Assembly (NCBI RefSeq): GCF_963662255.1
Contig: NC_085055.1
Location: 19,702,704 to 19,766,703 of the forward strand
Source: Cinclus cinclus
Taxonomy: Eukaryota > Chordata > Aves > Passeriformes > Cinclidae
Length of the DNA: 64,000 nt
Direction of reading: 5' to 3'
Each line of letters opens with the position of its first letter. Position 1 is the first letter of the stretch. The position numbers and the translations under genes were made by a program. Shown in pieces: positions 1-14,100 of the stretch. A model generated the notes under the pieces. It did not search any database. It saw only the letters and a list, made by a program, of their open reading frames with translations, and was not told the DNA's origin.

Positions 1-2107
1 TCCTTACATTCAGGTATGAGGAACTCCAATTTGTGACAGAACTTCATTCTGACAACTGGCCTTACCAGAGAGATAGAGTGGTGCTTAGTCTCAAATCCTT
101 AAAAAAACCCAAAACCTACTTTGCACTCCCTTTTTACAGTTTTTTCCCCCCAAGTGAGCAGTAACACAGCAAGAAAAAAATTAATTACAAAGCCTTCAAC
201 TGTCTATTTACAAGTTAATTTTTCTTCACTTACATAATCATAGGGATCATAGATTTAGTTTACTGTATGTTTTAGAAAGGGAAGCAAAATGCTGATAAGA
301 GCACCTGAGGATATTTTACAGTTCTCAAGGTCAACACCTGTAACAAAAAGAGGGTCTGCAAGAGTGAGTTTTTACTGTGGTTACCAATTTTTTTAAGCAC
401 CTTGTGAAAAAAATCATTCCTGCTCAAAAACCACATTACATTTTAGCTCTATGCTCTTGCTTTAAAACACAGGCTCAAGAAATCACTCAGAAAAAGACCC
501 CAAAAGAAATACAGTGAACAGATGTCCCCAAGCACGTTCCTGTATCCAGGGGCTGGGAGAGCCTGAGAAGCTCTTAAAACCATCCAACCCCAGTATTTAC
601 ACATGATATCAGATACTGAAGCAGTTTATCAAAGTCAGTTTTATCAAAGGTGACATCCAATTCCCAGGGTTAAAATTCTGCCTTCTCTTTAATCCAGCTG
701 ACTATTAGACAGAAACTTTATTTTTTTTAAATTACACATTCATTGAGAAATTAACACCAACACACAACCACTGACATCAACTGACTTGTAGAACTACATG
801 AACCTGGGGAGCAAAGCAGGTGCAGAAGGGGCCATGGACACTCCAGCATTTCTGCTGGCACCCACAGGATTCATTAGGTCACACATTTTCACACCAGCAT
901 CAGCTAACTGCTCAAAGGATACCTACTAAAGTGCATGGCAAAAAAACCAACACCTCATAGTAATAATGCTCTTATTATCTACTGCAGTCACCACCCAATA
1001 ACAAAACTTAAAAATACCAAAAACAAAGCTTTTGTTGGTGACAACTGCAACCAATTTTGTTTACAAAGGTTTCCAATTATCACAGTGTGAGTGTGTATCA
1101 ACCCCAAATGCTCCATTCACAGAACAACAAATTAATTTTTGTTTATTAAAGAGTTTCTTAAGAACAAAAACAACCAGCAGAGTCATAAGAAAAATAAAAA
1201 TTCACACGTACTTTCCAGGAACTTGCCCAAGTCAGCTCCTGAAGCAAGAAAATAAAATGAGCAGCAAGAAGTTAGAGGAATATAATCGGAATTCAAAAGT
1301 CCTTTTCCCATCCACCCAAGCAAACAGATATTCAAGAACTACAATAAAAGCAGCACACCACGAACGGTGAACTGAATGTTACTGGGGAAAACGTGGATTT
1401 TTATTCCAAAAGCACTACTTGGCAATACCTCCTTTTGGCCTATACCTTGTCCCAATTCAAAGTGAAATCACAGAAAACTGAAAGAGCCGTAAGTGCTCTG
1501 TTGACACTGAAACTACTTGTCTTGGATCGATACCAAACGTACACAATTCTGATCGATGCTCTCTTCAGCCTGCCAAGGCCTCTCCAGTCAAACACTGCCG
1601 GTCACCGCTGCTCCCAAACCCTGCTGCCTGCGCGGGGGAAGGCTCGGAGCTCCCTCCTTCCTCGGCCAGTGTAACCCGACAGCGCCGGGCGTGCTCGAAG
1701 CGGGGCTCACCGCGGTGCTCCCCCTGGGCTGGGAGGGGACGAGCGAGTTCACAAGGGTCAGTGCGAGGGGAGACGGCCCCGGAGGGCGGTGAGGAGCCGC
1801 GGGCGCCCCGCCGTCGCCTGACAAGTACCAAGGACCTGCGTGGAGAGCTCAAGGCCCGCTCGCCCCAGCTCCAACGACCCCTGCAGAGGCCCATGGGGAG
1901 CGCAGGGGGGCCCTGCAGGCGCACCCCCCCCTCCCCCCTGGGCGGCCTCGCCTCCCAGTTAGGCCGCGGGGCGCCTCGGTGCTGCGGCAGCCGAGGCGGA
2001 CGGAGGCCGCCGGCAGGGCCGGTGGTCGGACGGGGCGCGCGGCGGCGGGGGCGTGGCGGGGGCGGCCGGGGCAGCGGCGGGGCCGGGCGGCGGCTGGACG
2101 GCGTTAC
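1..2107 (-). other. AT-rich non-coding DNA, probable first intron of the leftward gene
   Basis: No exon or RNA gene is recognisable here. The only open frames are short and lack homology that I can see. A good donor on the minus strand at 2107-2106 opens leftwards into this stretch, so it is probably intron 1 of the gene whose first exon lies at 2108-2175. The rest of that gene would lie outside the window. Confidence 0.4.
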
Positions 2108-2300
2108 CTGCGCTCCCGGGCGGAGAGTCCCTCACAGCCGCGGCGGCTCCTCAACCCAACAACACAAGATGGCGGGTGCGCCGCCACGCAGCGTCACGTG
2201 AGGGCGAGGCCACGCCCCCAGGCCCAGCCGTGGGACCCGGATGAGCAGCGGCGCTTCCCGCCCACCCGCCGTGTGACGTCACCGCGGGGAGAGGTGGGAC
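1900..2300 (-). promoter_or_regulatory. CpG-island promoter with CRE, E-box and YY1 motifs
   Basis: A dense CpG stretch contains a perfect CRE palindrome TGACGTCA at 2274-2281, an E-box TCACGTGA at 2194-2201 and a YY1-like CCGCCATCTTG (minus strand) near 2164-2174. These motifs lie upstream of the candidate first exon read on the minus strand. There is no TATA box. The arrangement is that of a broadly expressed vertebrate gene. Confidence 0.65.
2108..2175 (-). other. GIGYF2: Putative non-coding first exon, GIGYF2-like by position
   Basis: On the minus strand a GC-rich segment ends in CGCAG followed by the donor GTAACG at 2107-2102. It begins beside a YY1-type CCGCCATCTTG element around 2164-2174, a frequent initiator of TATA-less housekeeping promoters. 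No ATG frame is evident, so it would be 5' UTR. In human, GIGYF2 lies directly downstream of EFHD1 on the same strand, which is exactly this position and orientation. The name rests on synteny only, as no GIGYF2 coding exon is in the window. The exact transcription start is not visible. Confidence 0.45.
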
Positions 2301-2514
2301 TCCAGCGCCCCCTGCCGGAGGCGCGAGCCCGTGCAGCAGCACCCCCTCCCCCTCACAGCCCTGAGGGGAGGACGGGTGGGGGGACATGGCAAGGCCGGGG
2401 GTCCCCACAGCTCCCGCCCTGCCCGAACCCCCCTAATGAAATCAGTGCGTCAGTTCCCCTTGCACTCGGCACTGATAAGGCCGCACCTTCAGTCCTCTGT
2501 CCAGTTTTGGACCT

Positions 2515-2991
2515 TTCAATTCAGGAAGGATACTAAAGGGTTGGAATGTGTCGAGAGAAGGGAATGGAGCTGGGGAAGGGTCACCACTCTTACGAGAAGC
2601 GGCTGAAGGAGCTGGGGGGGCTCAGCCTGGAGAAAAGGAGGCGTAGGGGGGCCCTTCTTGCTCTTCACAACTCCCCACGACAGGAGGGTGAAGCCGGGGG
2701 GAGGTTGGGCTCTGCTCCCAGGGAACAAGGGACGGGACGGGAGAACATGGCCTTAAACTGTAGCAGGTGAGGTTTAGGTGGGACACTAGGAAGAAATTCT
2801 TCACAGAAGGGGTGATTAGACATTGGGAGGCGCTGTCAAGGGTGGTGGTGGAGTCACTATTTCAGGAGATGTTCAAGGGACGCCTGGACGTGGCACTCAG
2901 TGCCCTGGTCTGGTTGACAAAATGGGGATCAGGCACAGGCTGGACTCGATGATCTCAGGTCTTTTTCAACCTGAATGATTCCGTGATTCTG
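2515..2991 (+). mobile_element. CR1 LINE, 3'-end fragment
   Basis: The stretch follows the familiar avian CR1 tail: a segment reading CAGCCTGGAGAAAAGGAGGC at about 2624, a GAGGTTTAGGTGGGACACTAGG segment at about 2769, GGTGGTGGAGTCAC at about 2850, and TGGACTCGATGATCTCAGGT near 2941. It ends in the diagnostic short tail ATGATTCCGTGATTCTG at 2975-2991. It is 5'-truncated as is normal for CR1, has lost its reading frame and is several to many percent diverged. It lies just upstream of the leftward CpG promoter. Confidence 0.93.
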
Positions 2992-5900
2992 CCACACTCT
3001 CGCTGTTATCTCACACAAAATACAGGCGGCCTCAGCAGCACAGCGTGGCTCCCGGCTTTATCCGTATCCTCTGTGAAGTTCCATGAGGCAGTTCGACTTT
3101 ATCGGTGGCCACAAGAAACTCTGTGAGAAGCCGCCGTGTGTGAGCACTCACAGTGCCCAGGCACCGAGGGCTGGACCTGCTCTTGCCCGGATACTGGGGG
3201 AGCCCTGAGGACACTTTGCCGTGGGAGTCACCCTGGGGGACAGCGGCAGCTGCTGTTGCTGCTGTCAGAGAAAGGGCATTAGATGATACATATTTTGACT
3301 CTTCTGATGGAAAAATCAGAAGCTCAAGGCAAACTTTCTTCAGCTAAAAATACCAGTTTATTTTTAGTCCCCAAACCCATATTAGTACATGATGCAGAAT
3401 AGCCCCATGTGGTTCCTTCAGCACAAAAAAACTATTCTTGGCTGTTACGCGCTGCTGAAAGTATAACCCTTTTCAGCTGAAACAGTTTCACTCTAATGAT
3501 ATCAGCCACAACCCATGTAGCTTTCTCCATCCTCCTGTAGGTGAATAAATACTTGTCATTGTGTACTGAATGACAGCCAAAAATGATGCAACAGTGAATA
3601 CTAGTGATTCTTGTGAGCTAATGGGTTGAAAGCCTGTAATTCTTGGGGCTTATTTTTAGCTAAGAGCTACATAGGACTACCTCACCCAAAAACCCTAGGA
3701 TGGAATTTCTCCATTTCTCTCTCTAGGAGGCTGGTATGGAGAAGCAAAGCTCCCTAGAAAAAGGCTGGCCTCTGATAAGCTGCATTCAATTCCCCTGGTT
3801 GTTGTCACACAGCTTGAGCCAATACTAATAATGATAAAGAGAGGGAGAGAGGGAGGGAGAGAGTGCTGCATTTCAAGCTGTCAGTGAGAATTTCCAATTG
3901 CAGAAGCAGCTGTGCCTTGTTATTCTACTTATCAAATGTGAGCTTGAGCACTGAAAAATATTTTCACATGCTCCAGGACAACCTTTATCTGAGATGGGAG
4001 ATGTTTAGCACTTGTAGAATTTTTTTTATCCCAGTTAGCACAAACATTATATTACTGAGACAAAAGAAAATTCAAATTCAATAAGCATCTGAAATATGCC
4101 TCATCTGCAGAACTTGGCATCTCTGTAAAGTACTTCAAGGAAACTCAGATGACAATTTTTTGGTAATAGCAGATGCATCTTAAATCTTCCACAACTCATT
4201 CAAGAAGAACAGGGAGAATCTCATGAAAATTCAAGACTGTACCTGTGCAGTAAAATTCCTGCATGGCTCAATGACAGAATGTCAGCTGATATTGTGTAGG
4301 TGTGAAATCACCCCAGCAGCCAGTCTGGGTACCAAGGGCATGATGTACTTCAGAGCCCTGGATTACTGTGCCAATTTATCCACACAATTAAAAATCCAAG
4401 TGCAGGGAAGTGGTATCCCCATCAAACTATCGACTTTTCTTACTAGCCCCTTGTTTTCACCCATTCTGGCTTGGAGGCAAGAACCTGCCTCCCTTGGTGC
4501 ACTGGTAGAGCCATGAACACAGAGCACATCTTTGAAATGATAAATAATGATCACAAAGCAGCCCAGAAAGATGCATCACAGTCATGTTTCTCCTTGCCAC
4601 TCCTGCATTTTGTTACTTGGAAAAGTGGTTCACCTGTTTGTTGAAATAACCAGGGATTTTGTCTGGGAATAGTCAATGTCTTCTCAGCAGGCTCTGTTTT
4701 CCATGTCCTCATTTGCCACATCCCTAAAAATAGTTAAACAGCAGCAAAGCAGGCAAACATCCAAATGCAGTTTTTAAAGTCAGTCACCTCAATGCATCTG
4801 TCACCTCAGGTGGCTTGCTCTGAAAGACAGAATACCACAAACAAGCTGCTACTTCTGCAACACTCAATTACTTCCAGATGTCTTGGATTTAGTTGGACAC
4901 TCCCATAAGGTTAGAATACTATTTTGTCACATTTAATCCTCACAGATAAACCCCAAACCTTGAGCCAGGAAGAGCCTGATCACACCATTTCTCTTTCTCT
5001 CCACTGTGATCACACTGAGCTCTTTAAGTGAGACTTCCTGCTGCCATAAGCTGTACCCTGCAGCCAATGGCAATGACTGTGACAGGAGCATCCTTGGGAA
5101 ATCCACTGCAATCTGAGCATCCAGATAGGCTGAACCCGTCCTCGGTGCTGGCTGAAGTGCTAATGACTCCTTTACTGTACTTTGCCTACTCTGGGAAAAG
5201 TTAAAACAAAATCCCTTCAGGGATCAAAGACGACCTGAAGTTTCCATTCTAGATTAATGACTTGAGGCATGTATTTATCCCTTCTAAGAAAGACCACTAA
5301 GTGCAACAGGCTTTTCATCAAGCTCCTCTACTTGCCGTCATGGACTTAAGAGTCACCTGAGGCATGTCAGAAATACCAGACAGGCATCACTAAAGAGAGC
5401 TGGGATTGCCAGGACCTTTGACAGCAACCTGTAGTGACATCAGGCATAGAAGGCCAGAGCATCAAGGATTGTAATAGATAAATTACAAGTAAATACAACT
5501 AAGTGTTGTCACATGGTTTTAGGTGGGAGATCCAGCTAGACAATTTCTCTTTATACTTATGCATAACACAATGCTACTATTATCTAATCCAATAATTGCC
5601 AGTAAAACAGAACAATTTACAAAGCAATTTCCCAATGTCCATTTTTGCAAAGCTAATTTCAAAACACATGTTGCTGCAACTTGCAAATAAACGCACATCC
5701 AAAAGCACTTATTGTTCACTGCACTGACCGCAGGTCCCAACTACAGCACCTGTTTGAATTGAACAAAACCATAGACAATGCTCATTTCCTTACTGAAACT
5801 TGGCAGCTGGAGTCGACTCAATTCTATTAAAATACACCACTGGAAAACCTTTTTCCATCTCCTCCTGCAGCCATGGGCTCCTTACCCAGCTGCATGTGCA

Positions 5901-6640
5901 AAACAGCACAACTCAACAGTGCTTGCAATGCTGTAAAGAAAAAAACCAAACAAACAAACAAAAGCCCCACAAATCAAGAGCTGCAGTGTAGCAATTCTCC
6001 TAGGAAAACAGAGACTAAGGAACCTTCACCCAGGTTTTACATGACCTCTGAGACCCAAGAACTCATAGACACAGTGAATGTATCAGAGCAGAGCTGCATG
6101 GGATAAAATACTTATGGCTTCTATTTCATTAGTGGACCTATAACAAGGCATGGTTAAACCTCTTCCTGAACCCCCTTGGTGTAGCCATGCCAGCAAAGCT
6201 TAGCAGATCAGCAATAAAAACAAAATGCTTGGGCACATTTTCAGTTATCCATGTTAATTTTCTTTTTTTTCCCCTTAATAAAAGCAAAAGCAGGAAATGC
6301 AAAGGGAATTTTAACTGAAGCAACCTGCCCAGCTCCCAACTGGGGCACTATGGGGGCTGAGACAGAGGCTATTTTAAGATAAGGGAAGGCTGACAACCTT
6401 CAGATGTCAACATTTAGCAGTGGGCAGAATTTCAAGTATTTACACAGCCATGTCCCTTTCTGAGGAAATGCAAACATTAGGGCTTTTTACACCAGAACTG
6501 CTGTGCACAAGAGGAAGTGTTATCAGGAAGGGGTTGAACAATTCCCCCACTCATCCAAGTCAGGATGCCGAGCTTTGGGGATCACTACTGTAATTTGTGA
6601 AAAATGCTACGTTCAAAGACCTGAAATAAACCACAGACAA
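2992..6640. other. Intergenic stretch, no gene recognised
   Basis: Open frames here are short and without recognisable products. A purine run of GAGA type lies near 3838-3862 and a CAAA-type run near 5943-5962. Some unique sequence may be conserved regulatory DNA, but nothing in it can be named from sequence alone. Confidence 0.5.
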
Positions 6641-6658
6641 GACTGGAGATAACAATGC

Positions 6659-6664
6659 TTTATT
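6659..6664 (-). terminator. EFHD1: Candidate poly(A) signal of EFHD1
   Basis: TTTATT on the plus strand is AATAAA on the minus strand, about 1.46 kb downstream of the EFHD1 stop codon. If used, the 3' UTR spans 8127 to about 6640. Other weaker AT-rich signals lie further left around 6730-6860, so the true cleavage site is not certain. Confidence 0.45.
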
Positions 6665-8127
6665 TTTACATTTCAGCAACAGGAGAAATAATTGAAGATG
6701 AAATTATCTGCTTTGTTGTAAAGTATAAAAACATTTAATTATAAATATTTAGCTAAAAAAGCGTGATTTATAAAATATAATCTGTGAAGATATATATACA
6801 CAGTTTAATCGTTTAGCAATTCTTTCACCTGACATTAAAGAGTAGAAGTTTTTCTATTTATTATTCCATGCTCACAGTTTAGTGCTCACAGTTTTAGAAG
6901 CAAAACAGACAAGTGAAAAGATGACTGGTGATTTTCGTTCTGAAAAAAAAAATAACATTTTGCCACAAATGCAAGAGCAGAGGCAGAATTTGAGTAAATC
7001 CATGTCTTGAGAGAGGTCTCTGAGGGAAGTTTCCCTGCCACGACTGACAGTGTTTATATCCAGACAAGCACTGGGCATCTCAACATTTGTGGGCAAGTTT
7101 CCTGTGTTTCCAAGTATAAGGCAAGCCCTCAAAATTCAGTTCAGTTAAATGTGCTCACCTCCCTGGTTTCTGAGCAAGAGTTGCTCAGTATGCCGTGCTG
7201 GTGTTCTCTGTTGTGCCTCTAATGAAATCAAACAATGTCACCTTCATGATTCAGGCTATGAGCAAATTTCTAAATAAAAAACCCCAGTGTGCCATCCGAT
7301 TGCACCGTCCAGCTGACAATACCCCCTAAAACAGATACAGCTGCCTAAGCCTGGAAAATAACAGTGAAGCTGTACAGTACACTAAATGTGATGGAATGCG
7401 AAAGAAGATAAATGGTCAGGCAACTCCATTTTCTATTCCTTGTTTAAGAGACCCAGCTTCTTCCCTTTGAAGTCTTGGGAAATCTCACCTCTTATTGAAG
7501 GGTTAGTTACTATGGCACTTCAGAGAAGAGGAACTGGAAGACTCTTCAACGTGCTGGGTGGCAGAAAATGCTAGAGAAAATGGTAGTGAATTTGATCCAT
7601 GTCCTTAATTATCTTTCTCTCTTCACAGTGTTTTCACAGTGCCTGTGGCATGGGGCTTTGAGGAATAAGAAAAGGGTGACAACACCCAACAGCAGTACAA
7701 GCATACAGAAGTCAAGCTGTACTTAGTACACCCTGATTTACACAAGACCTCACTACTTGCCTGTAAGCAAGGAATGAATTAATAGAGGATTAAGAGAAAA
7801 AGGATGTATAGGAAGGAAGGAAGCAGGCAAACATGACGCTTGTCAGTGCTCACCCATGATTTGCTACCTGCTGTTTCTGCTTTAGGGTGATGTGCTGGTA
7901 ACAGTTCAGAGCAAACAGCCCGTACACAGCTTCTACTATTCACATCATCATGAATGCATAGTAACTGCAAGAGTTGTGCCCTTAGGAGCTCAGGAGGATC
8001 TTCAGGAAAGGCTAGCAAAACTGTGATGAGTTTTAGGCAGGATCCAAGCAGTCCTGTCCAGGCAGAGCCCTGATCTGGGAAACGTACCAAGTCATGTGCA
8101 ATTTCAGAGTGCATACTGGCTGGTTGC

Positions 8128-11100
8128 TTACTGGGTAAATGCAGACTTTAACTCCCTGAAAGCTGCTCGGCGGTGCTTCCTTTCCTCCTCTTCCCGCTTC
8201 CGCTCATCCTGCTCAGCTTTTATCTCTGCTTCAAACTTACTGGCTGAGGAGAGGGCTTGAACCTTTATGAGACAGAGAGAAAATAAATGAGTGTCAAGCC
8301 TTGCATCAGAGGGAGAGCCAAAGCCCGAGTTACTCCCAGATGAGCAACACACAACTGCTTGCTGCACCTCCCACTGTTCCCTGGGATCCTCTGTCAGGAC
8401 AGCTCAAGTTTTAATTACACTGCAGTGCTTGGGTATTTACACCCAATACCTGTTATTTTCCTTGACTTTAACATCAATAAAACAAAGGCCACTTACTAAT
8501 AAGTCAGTAACAAGTGACCAAAACACAAGGCCATCAGTATTGGGTCACATACATTATTTCCACAAACAGGCAGCAGGGCATAGGCTGTGAGTATGCAGTG
8601 GGAGAAACTACTGCAGAAAACACTCTGAATCACAGCCAAATCTGAGAACATCATACTACACCATGGATAATCTGCAGATCAAAGAGACATTGTTTACTTG
8701 CTGGCTATTTTTCCAGCTTTCATCTCAGTACATCTGCTGTGCAATAGCTGTGTTAGGCTCTTGGGAAAAAAACTTCTTATATAAACAAGCAGGATTATTT
8801 TCTCTCCAAGAGAGCTTTCAGAAAGGGTGCTTTGTCAGCTTCAGATGGTGTACAACTCTTTCTGCCAGCCCCAGGACCCTGCAGAATGATTTTGATTCCA
8901 AAGGTTACAGAGAAAGATGCCTGAAATCCTATACTCCAAAACACGCTGTTCACCACTGAACTCTGAGTGTTCTGGCTAAGTGAGGTTTTGCAAAATGGGA
9001 AAACTCTGTCCCTATGACATTAGTTTTCAGAACACTTACATCTTTAAAAGAGGTCAGCCACCTAGACCCAGCCACAGGGACACAGATCAGCCAGTCAGCT
9101 CTAAGACCCACAACACAGACTGTGAATTACATTGCTCTGGTGTGGTGACTGAGCCACGGAAAGGCTCTATCTATAGCTCAGCAAAATGTGAAAGGAAAAT
9201 CAGCTACGGCTGAGTTTTTTCATATTCTTCTTTGTCACACCATACCTTAGCTTCAAAGAAGTTCTTGGCTCCTTTGACTCCCTCAATGGATACATCTATC
9301 TCCGAGAGCTTTGCAAGAGTCAATAGGCCGCTGTCTTCCTCGAGTTCCCCAGCTGCAGCTTTATGGAAAATCAGCAGGAACTAGGAAGACAGAGAGGAAA
9401 CATTTCACTAAAGCTCAAACAACTTAAAATACAAACAGTACAATCATCTGCAGAGAGATGGAATTCACATTTCAGAGCAAAGGAAACCAGGTGTATATAA
9501 ACCAAGTGGCACCAAGGAACGTCCTGTTAAAGACTAAAAGCAGGAGGAACCTCACAGGAAAAGACGGTTTCCCTGTTATCAGAGCCCTAGTAAAGCACAG
9601 TTCCTACCAAGCCTGGGCTCCTACGTGGCCAGAAGAGGGAGGACACCTCTGCACTTATCCAGTACAACCATTAGGCAGACTCAGCTATAGCTCTATGTCC
9701 CTACACTCTAATGGTGTATTCACAAGTCCTCCAGCAGCTTCCCAGGGCTCTAGGGACTCAAGTCACATACCATGAGAATGAAGGCAGGGCAAGCACAGCT
9801 CTAGTTCACCTCCGGCTATGTGACTCAAGGCATCAGTGCACTCCTTTTAGAGAGAACAGCAGCCCAGGTGTGTGCATGCCCTTGTGACAGTGGCTTGAAC
9901 AAGTGTCCACAGAGCAAGTTGGTGTGAAACTTCTGACCTGCACTGGACCATTTAACAAATTCAGAGTCACTACAGCAGAGTGTGTATGGGGAAGTGAATT
10001 GCAAAGAGAAACAAAAAAAAGAGTTATATCACATTCCACAAAAGCATACTTTTTGGTTTTGTTTTAACAGAAGGAACAAAATATGCCTGCTTAAAAATAA
10101 AGACTTCTGCACCACCGTGCACTTGCCAAACTCCAGGTTAAGATTTGGAAGCTCTAGGTGTACTTGCAGAGGTCCTGTTAACTCCCTGCTATTCTTGGCA
10201 ACCCCAGGAGGTGTCTCAGTGCTTGGAACAGTGCAGAGATAACAGACACAAGGTCAAACCACTCAGGTACAAAAGAAGCACAGGCAACAAAGCTGCACCA
10301 ATGCAGCACTTCAGGCCAGGCGGCTGCAGGTACCAGGTAGGGTTGCCCTGAAATCCCTTTGCACAGGAACATCAAATATCTCTAGTGCTGTGCCCCTCAT
10401 ACTGCCAGGCTGAGGAGTCTGATGTTTCCTATGGAGAGCCCGAGCTGTCCCGGAGGAGGGCAGCAGAGTCCCAGCATCCACACTGAACCAGCCCTGCTTC
10501 AAGTCACTCACAGAAGCTGGTGAGAATGCAAAAGTTTGGGAAGGCCTCCCTTGAGGAAGGGTGTGGAGATGACAGCAGCACTGGCTGCCCTCTCACACAG
10601 GCAGCTCACGAGGCACTGCTCCATGCAACAGCCTCTTAACCTCTGAGTGCTCAGCACAGGGTAAGCAGAAAGCAGGCTGGGCTCAGCAAGGGAGCATTTC
10701 CTTCCCCAAACACACTGTAGTTGGTTGATCCTGGCCGGATGCCAGGCTACCAAAGCCACTCTGTCTCCCCTTCTCATTTGGATAGGGGAGAGAAAATACA
10801 ACAAAAGTTCACAAGTTCTAAGGACCTAGAGAGATTATTCACCAAAATACTATCATAGGCAAAAAAGGCTCAACTTGGGGATATTAACTGAATTTATTAC
10901 TAACAAATTAGAGCAGGATAATGAGAAGTAAAATAAATCTTCAAGACACCTTCCCTTCACCCCTCCCTCCTTGCCAGCTCCATCTCCTCTCTCCAGCATC
11001 ACAGGCAGACAGGAAATAGGGGTTATGGTCAGGTCTTTACAGGTTGTTCCTGCCACTGTGCAAGAAAAGTCCTTCCCCTTCTCCAGCATGGGGCTTCCCA

Positions 11101-14100
11101 TAGATTCACATCTTCCTTTCAGGCAGCCACCTGCTCTGGCATGAGTATCTTCCATGGGCTGCAGGTGGACAGCTTGTTTCACTATGGGCTGCACGGGAAC
11201 CCCAGCTCCAGAACCTGGATCACCTCCTGCCCCTCCCTTTCCACTAACCTGGGTGTCTGCAAAGCTGTTCCTCCCACATATTCTCACTCCTCTCTTCTCT
11301 GGCCATAATTATCTCTGCACTATAACTTTTTAACCTTCATAAATATGCTATCACAGAGGGATTACCATCATTCCTGATTGGCTCGCCTTAGTCAGAGCAG
11401 GTCTGTCCTGGAGCCAGCTGGCTTTGGCTTACCAGGCATAGGGGAAGATTCTAACAGCTTCTCACACTCCTTGTAGACCCCCTGCTATGAAAACCTGGCC
11501 ATTCAAACCCAAAACACACATGTAAGAAATAAAGGGTTCACTGCTGAACAGGCAAAGCATCCTGCTTGGAAAGAAAACAAATCCTCCCCAAGACATCCTT
11601 TCCCCTCTGCCCAGATCCACTGGGCTCTGACTAGTTCCTCTTTGCCACCACTGGGCACTGTGACACAGAGGGCTAGCAGCTAGGCTGGAATTAGTCATGC
11701 TTCCTCCTGCTTCACCCTGAAAGTCCCACTTCCTGACATTGGAAAGAGCAGTGGAGGCAGCACAATCCTGGGGTCTAATACAGCTGTCACCTGGGGAGGG
11801 ACTGGGTCATGAGTACAAGTGAGCATGAATCATCCTGAAACTAAGGGATGGCACAGCAATCATCTAGAAGAATATAGGCTGCTGTGGCCACAAAGGCAGG
11901 CTGAGTTAAAGGAAACTTGAGACTAAGACATGGTTAGGGTGGACAGAGCATAATGTCAGTCCCAAGGATCTGGCAAGGTGGACTATGGGACATTATGCTG
12001 GTTCCCACAGGAGCTCAACAGCAATTGCACCAGCATACAGCCTACAGCCCACCTTACCATGAGGTGTTGGTCCTTACTAACTAGAGAACACCAACAATCT
12101 GCATTCAGCTCTCATTGCCAGCCTGTGTAACACCCTTGCTGGGCCCAGGACACATCATGTGCAGCTAAATCTCAAGGAAATGTCAACAGAGAAGCAAAAG
12201 TGAATAATGTAGGTAGGTATGTTTCAAAGCTCTGCTCTCAAAGAGGAGAACACAACCCACACTTTCCAATGTACCAACCTGGTAAATTTTATCAGCTCTC
12301 ACATCCTTCATGATCCAAGACCTACCCTGCAGAGCCAGGCTGGGCATCATGCAAGGAAAGGTGTGGGGCTGACAGGCTGCAGCAGCCTTGCAACAATAGC
12401 TTGCCAGAAAAGCAGCACTAAGGATGTGGTTTGCACCAACCCTGGTAGGAAACACATCATGTGGGTCAACACTTCAGCTGGTGAGGGTGTAAGGGGCAGT
12501 GGGTGGATTTCTGTGGGTTCTAGGTAGCAGCTCCAATGACACACTACTGTCACAGCAATTAACTCTGGTTTCCTGTGGTAATGATGGAACTAGACAGTCA
12601 GAGGTATGGGGCTTTTTCCCACCCATTATACCTAATCTTTTTAAGCCTAAATTTCATTGCTTGAGTCACAGCAGGAGTCTTGTATAGTTAATCATTAATG
12701 TATTGGTGGACATTCAAAGGTTGATGGTAGAAGGCAGCTTTCCTAACAAGGCCTGTAGTTTGTCAGCAGCCTGCTTGCCAAGAAACAACTTATCTGGGAT
12801 GGGAGGACACTACTCAAAACAGCAGAGAAAGGTGATCTATTACAAGTGAATGAGGTCCCTACCAATTCTCTGGCCAGGCCACAAGAAGAGTTCACACAGG
12901 TATGCCCGGACTTGGTATTCTCTGGACAGGCAGAGAGGAGCCCTCCAATACTACAGTTGTACCCTACTGAGTTCAGGCACTCATTTAAAACAGGATTCTC
13001 CTGAATGACCCAAGTCAGCTTAGGCACACTCCACATATTTGCTTGTCACCACCAATGAGAAACAGAATGGTTCATGCCTATGGGATGGTTGAGGCCCCCT
13101 CGCCCACCAGGGAACCTGCTTCCCTGTCAGCCCTCTGCCTGAACACAGCAGCTAGACAGGGCACACCTGCAGCAAGGCAAGAAGCATCCTGCTCTACCAC
13201 AGGAAGGTTTGGGTGTCTGCCAAAGCTGCTGTGCAATTTGTCTCCAGAGCTCTGCCAGTGATGCGCCCTCATTCCAACCCGTGGGCCACTCAAGCTTGCA
13301 GTTGCATGTCATTGTTTTCCCTTCTGGCAAAACACTTCAACAGCACCAGCTGCTGTGTGCCACATGCCAGGGGCTGGCAGAACAGGCACCCCCTGCAAGA
13401 GGCTGTGCTCCAAACAGGTGGGAGCAGAAGAGGAGCTGCTCTGCTACTTGTGTCATGCCACTGATGCTAGAGCACCATAGCATCTTTCAGGGGCTTTAGG
13501 ATAAAGGCATTTTTCTTCCATGGGAAGCCCATGCAGCAAGCCCAGAGGCTGTCCCTAGCTCTTCACCTGGAATGAAGCGTGGCCCAGAATGCACACAGAG
13601 GGCTCCTCAGCCTATCCAGTGATTTGGCAATCAGTGACCCGGGGCCATGGGAATAGTGCTCTTCCTGTTCCACTGGATTCTTTGCTACCTCCAGTTCACC
13701 TCTGACCGGGCAGCAGGGAACTCGGGGACAGGCTCTCATTTCCCAGATTTGCATATCCTCCCCCATTTCTTGTAATCCAAGTCTTTGGCCTCTATCTTTC
13801 CTTGCTGCCCTCTTGCAGTGAAATAAATCCAACAAAGCCCTTAGGGCACAAAAGCAGAGGAAGATGGTGTGATGTACCAGCACAGAGAGAGAGTGCAGTA
13901 GCTCTCTGAGTTACAGTCACCCTTCCTGCCCCAACCAGCCCAGCCAGTCACAGGCCTTGGTTGCTCATCCTCCCTTCCAGCACTGCCAAAGCTTTCAAAC
14001 TTCCACAATGGAGAGCTTGATGTTCTGAGCCCTACCCTGGAAGAGGCCTGGTGAGAGCATCATGCCTGTAGAAACAAGGGAGCCCAGCTGCTCAGGGCCC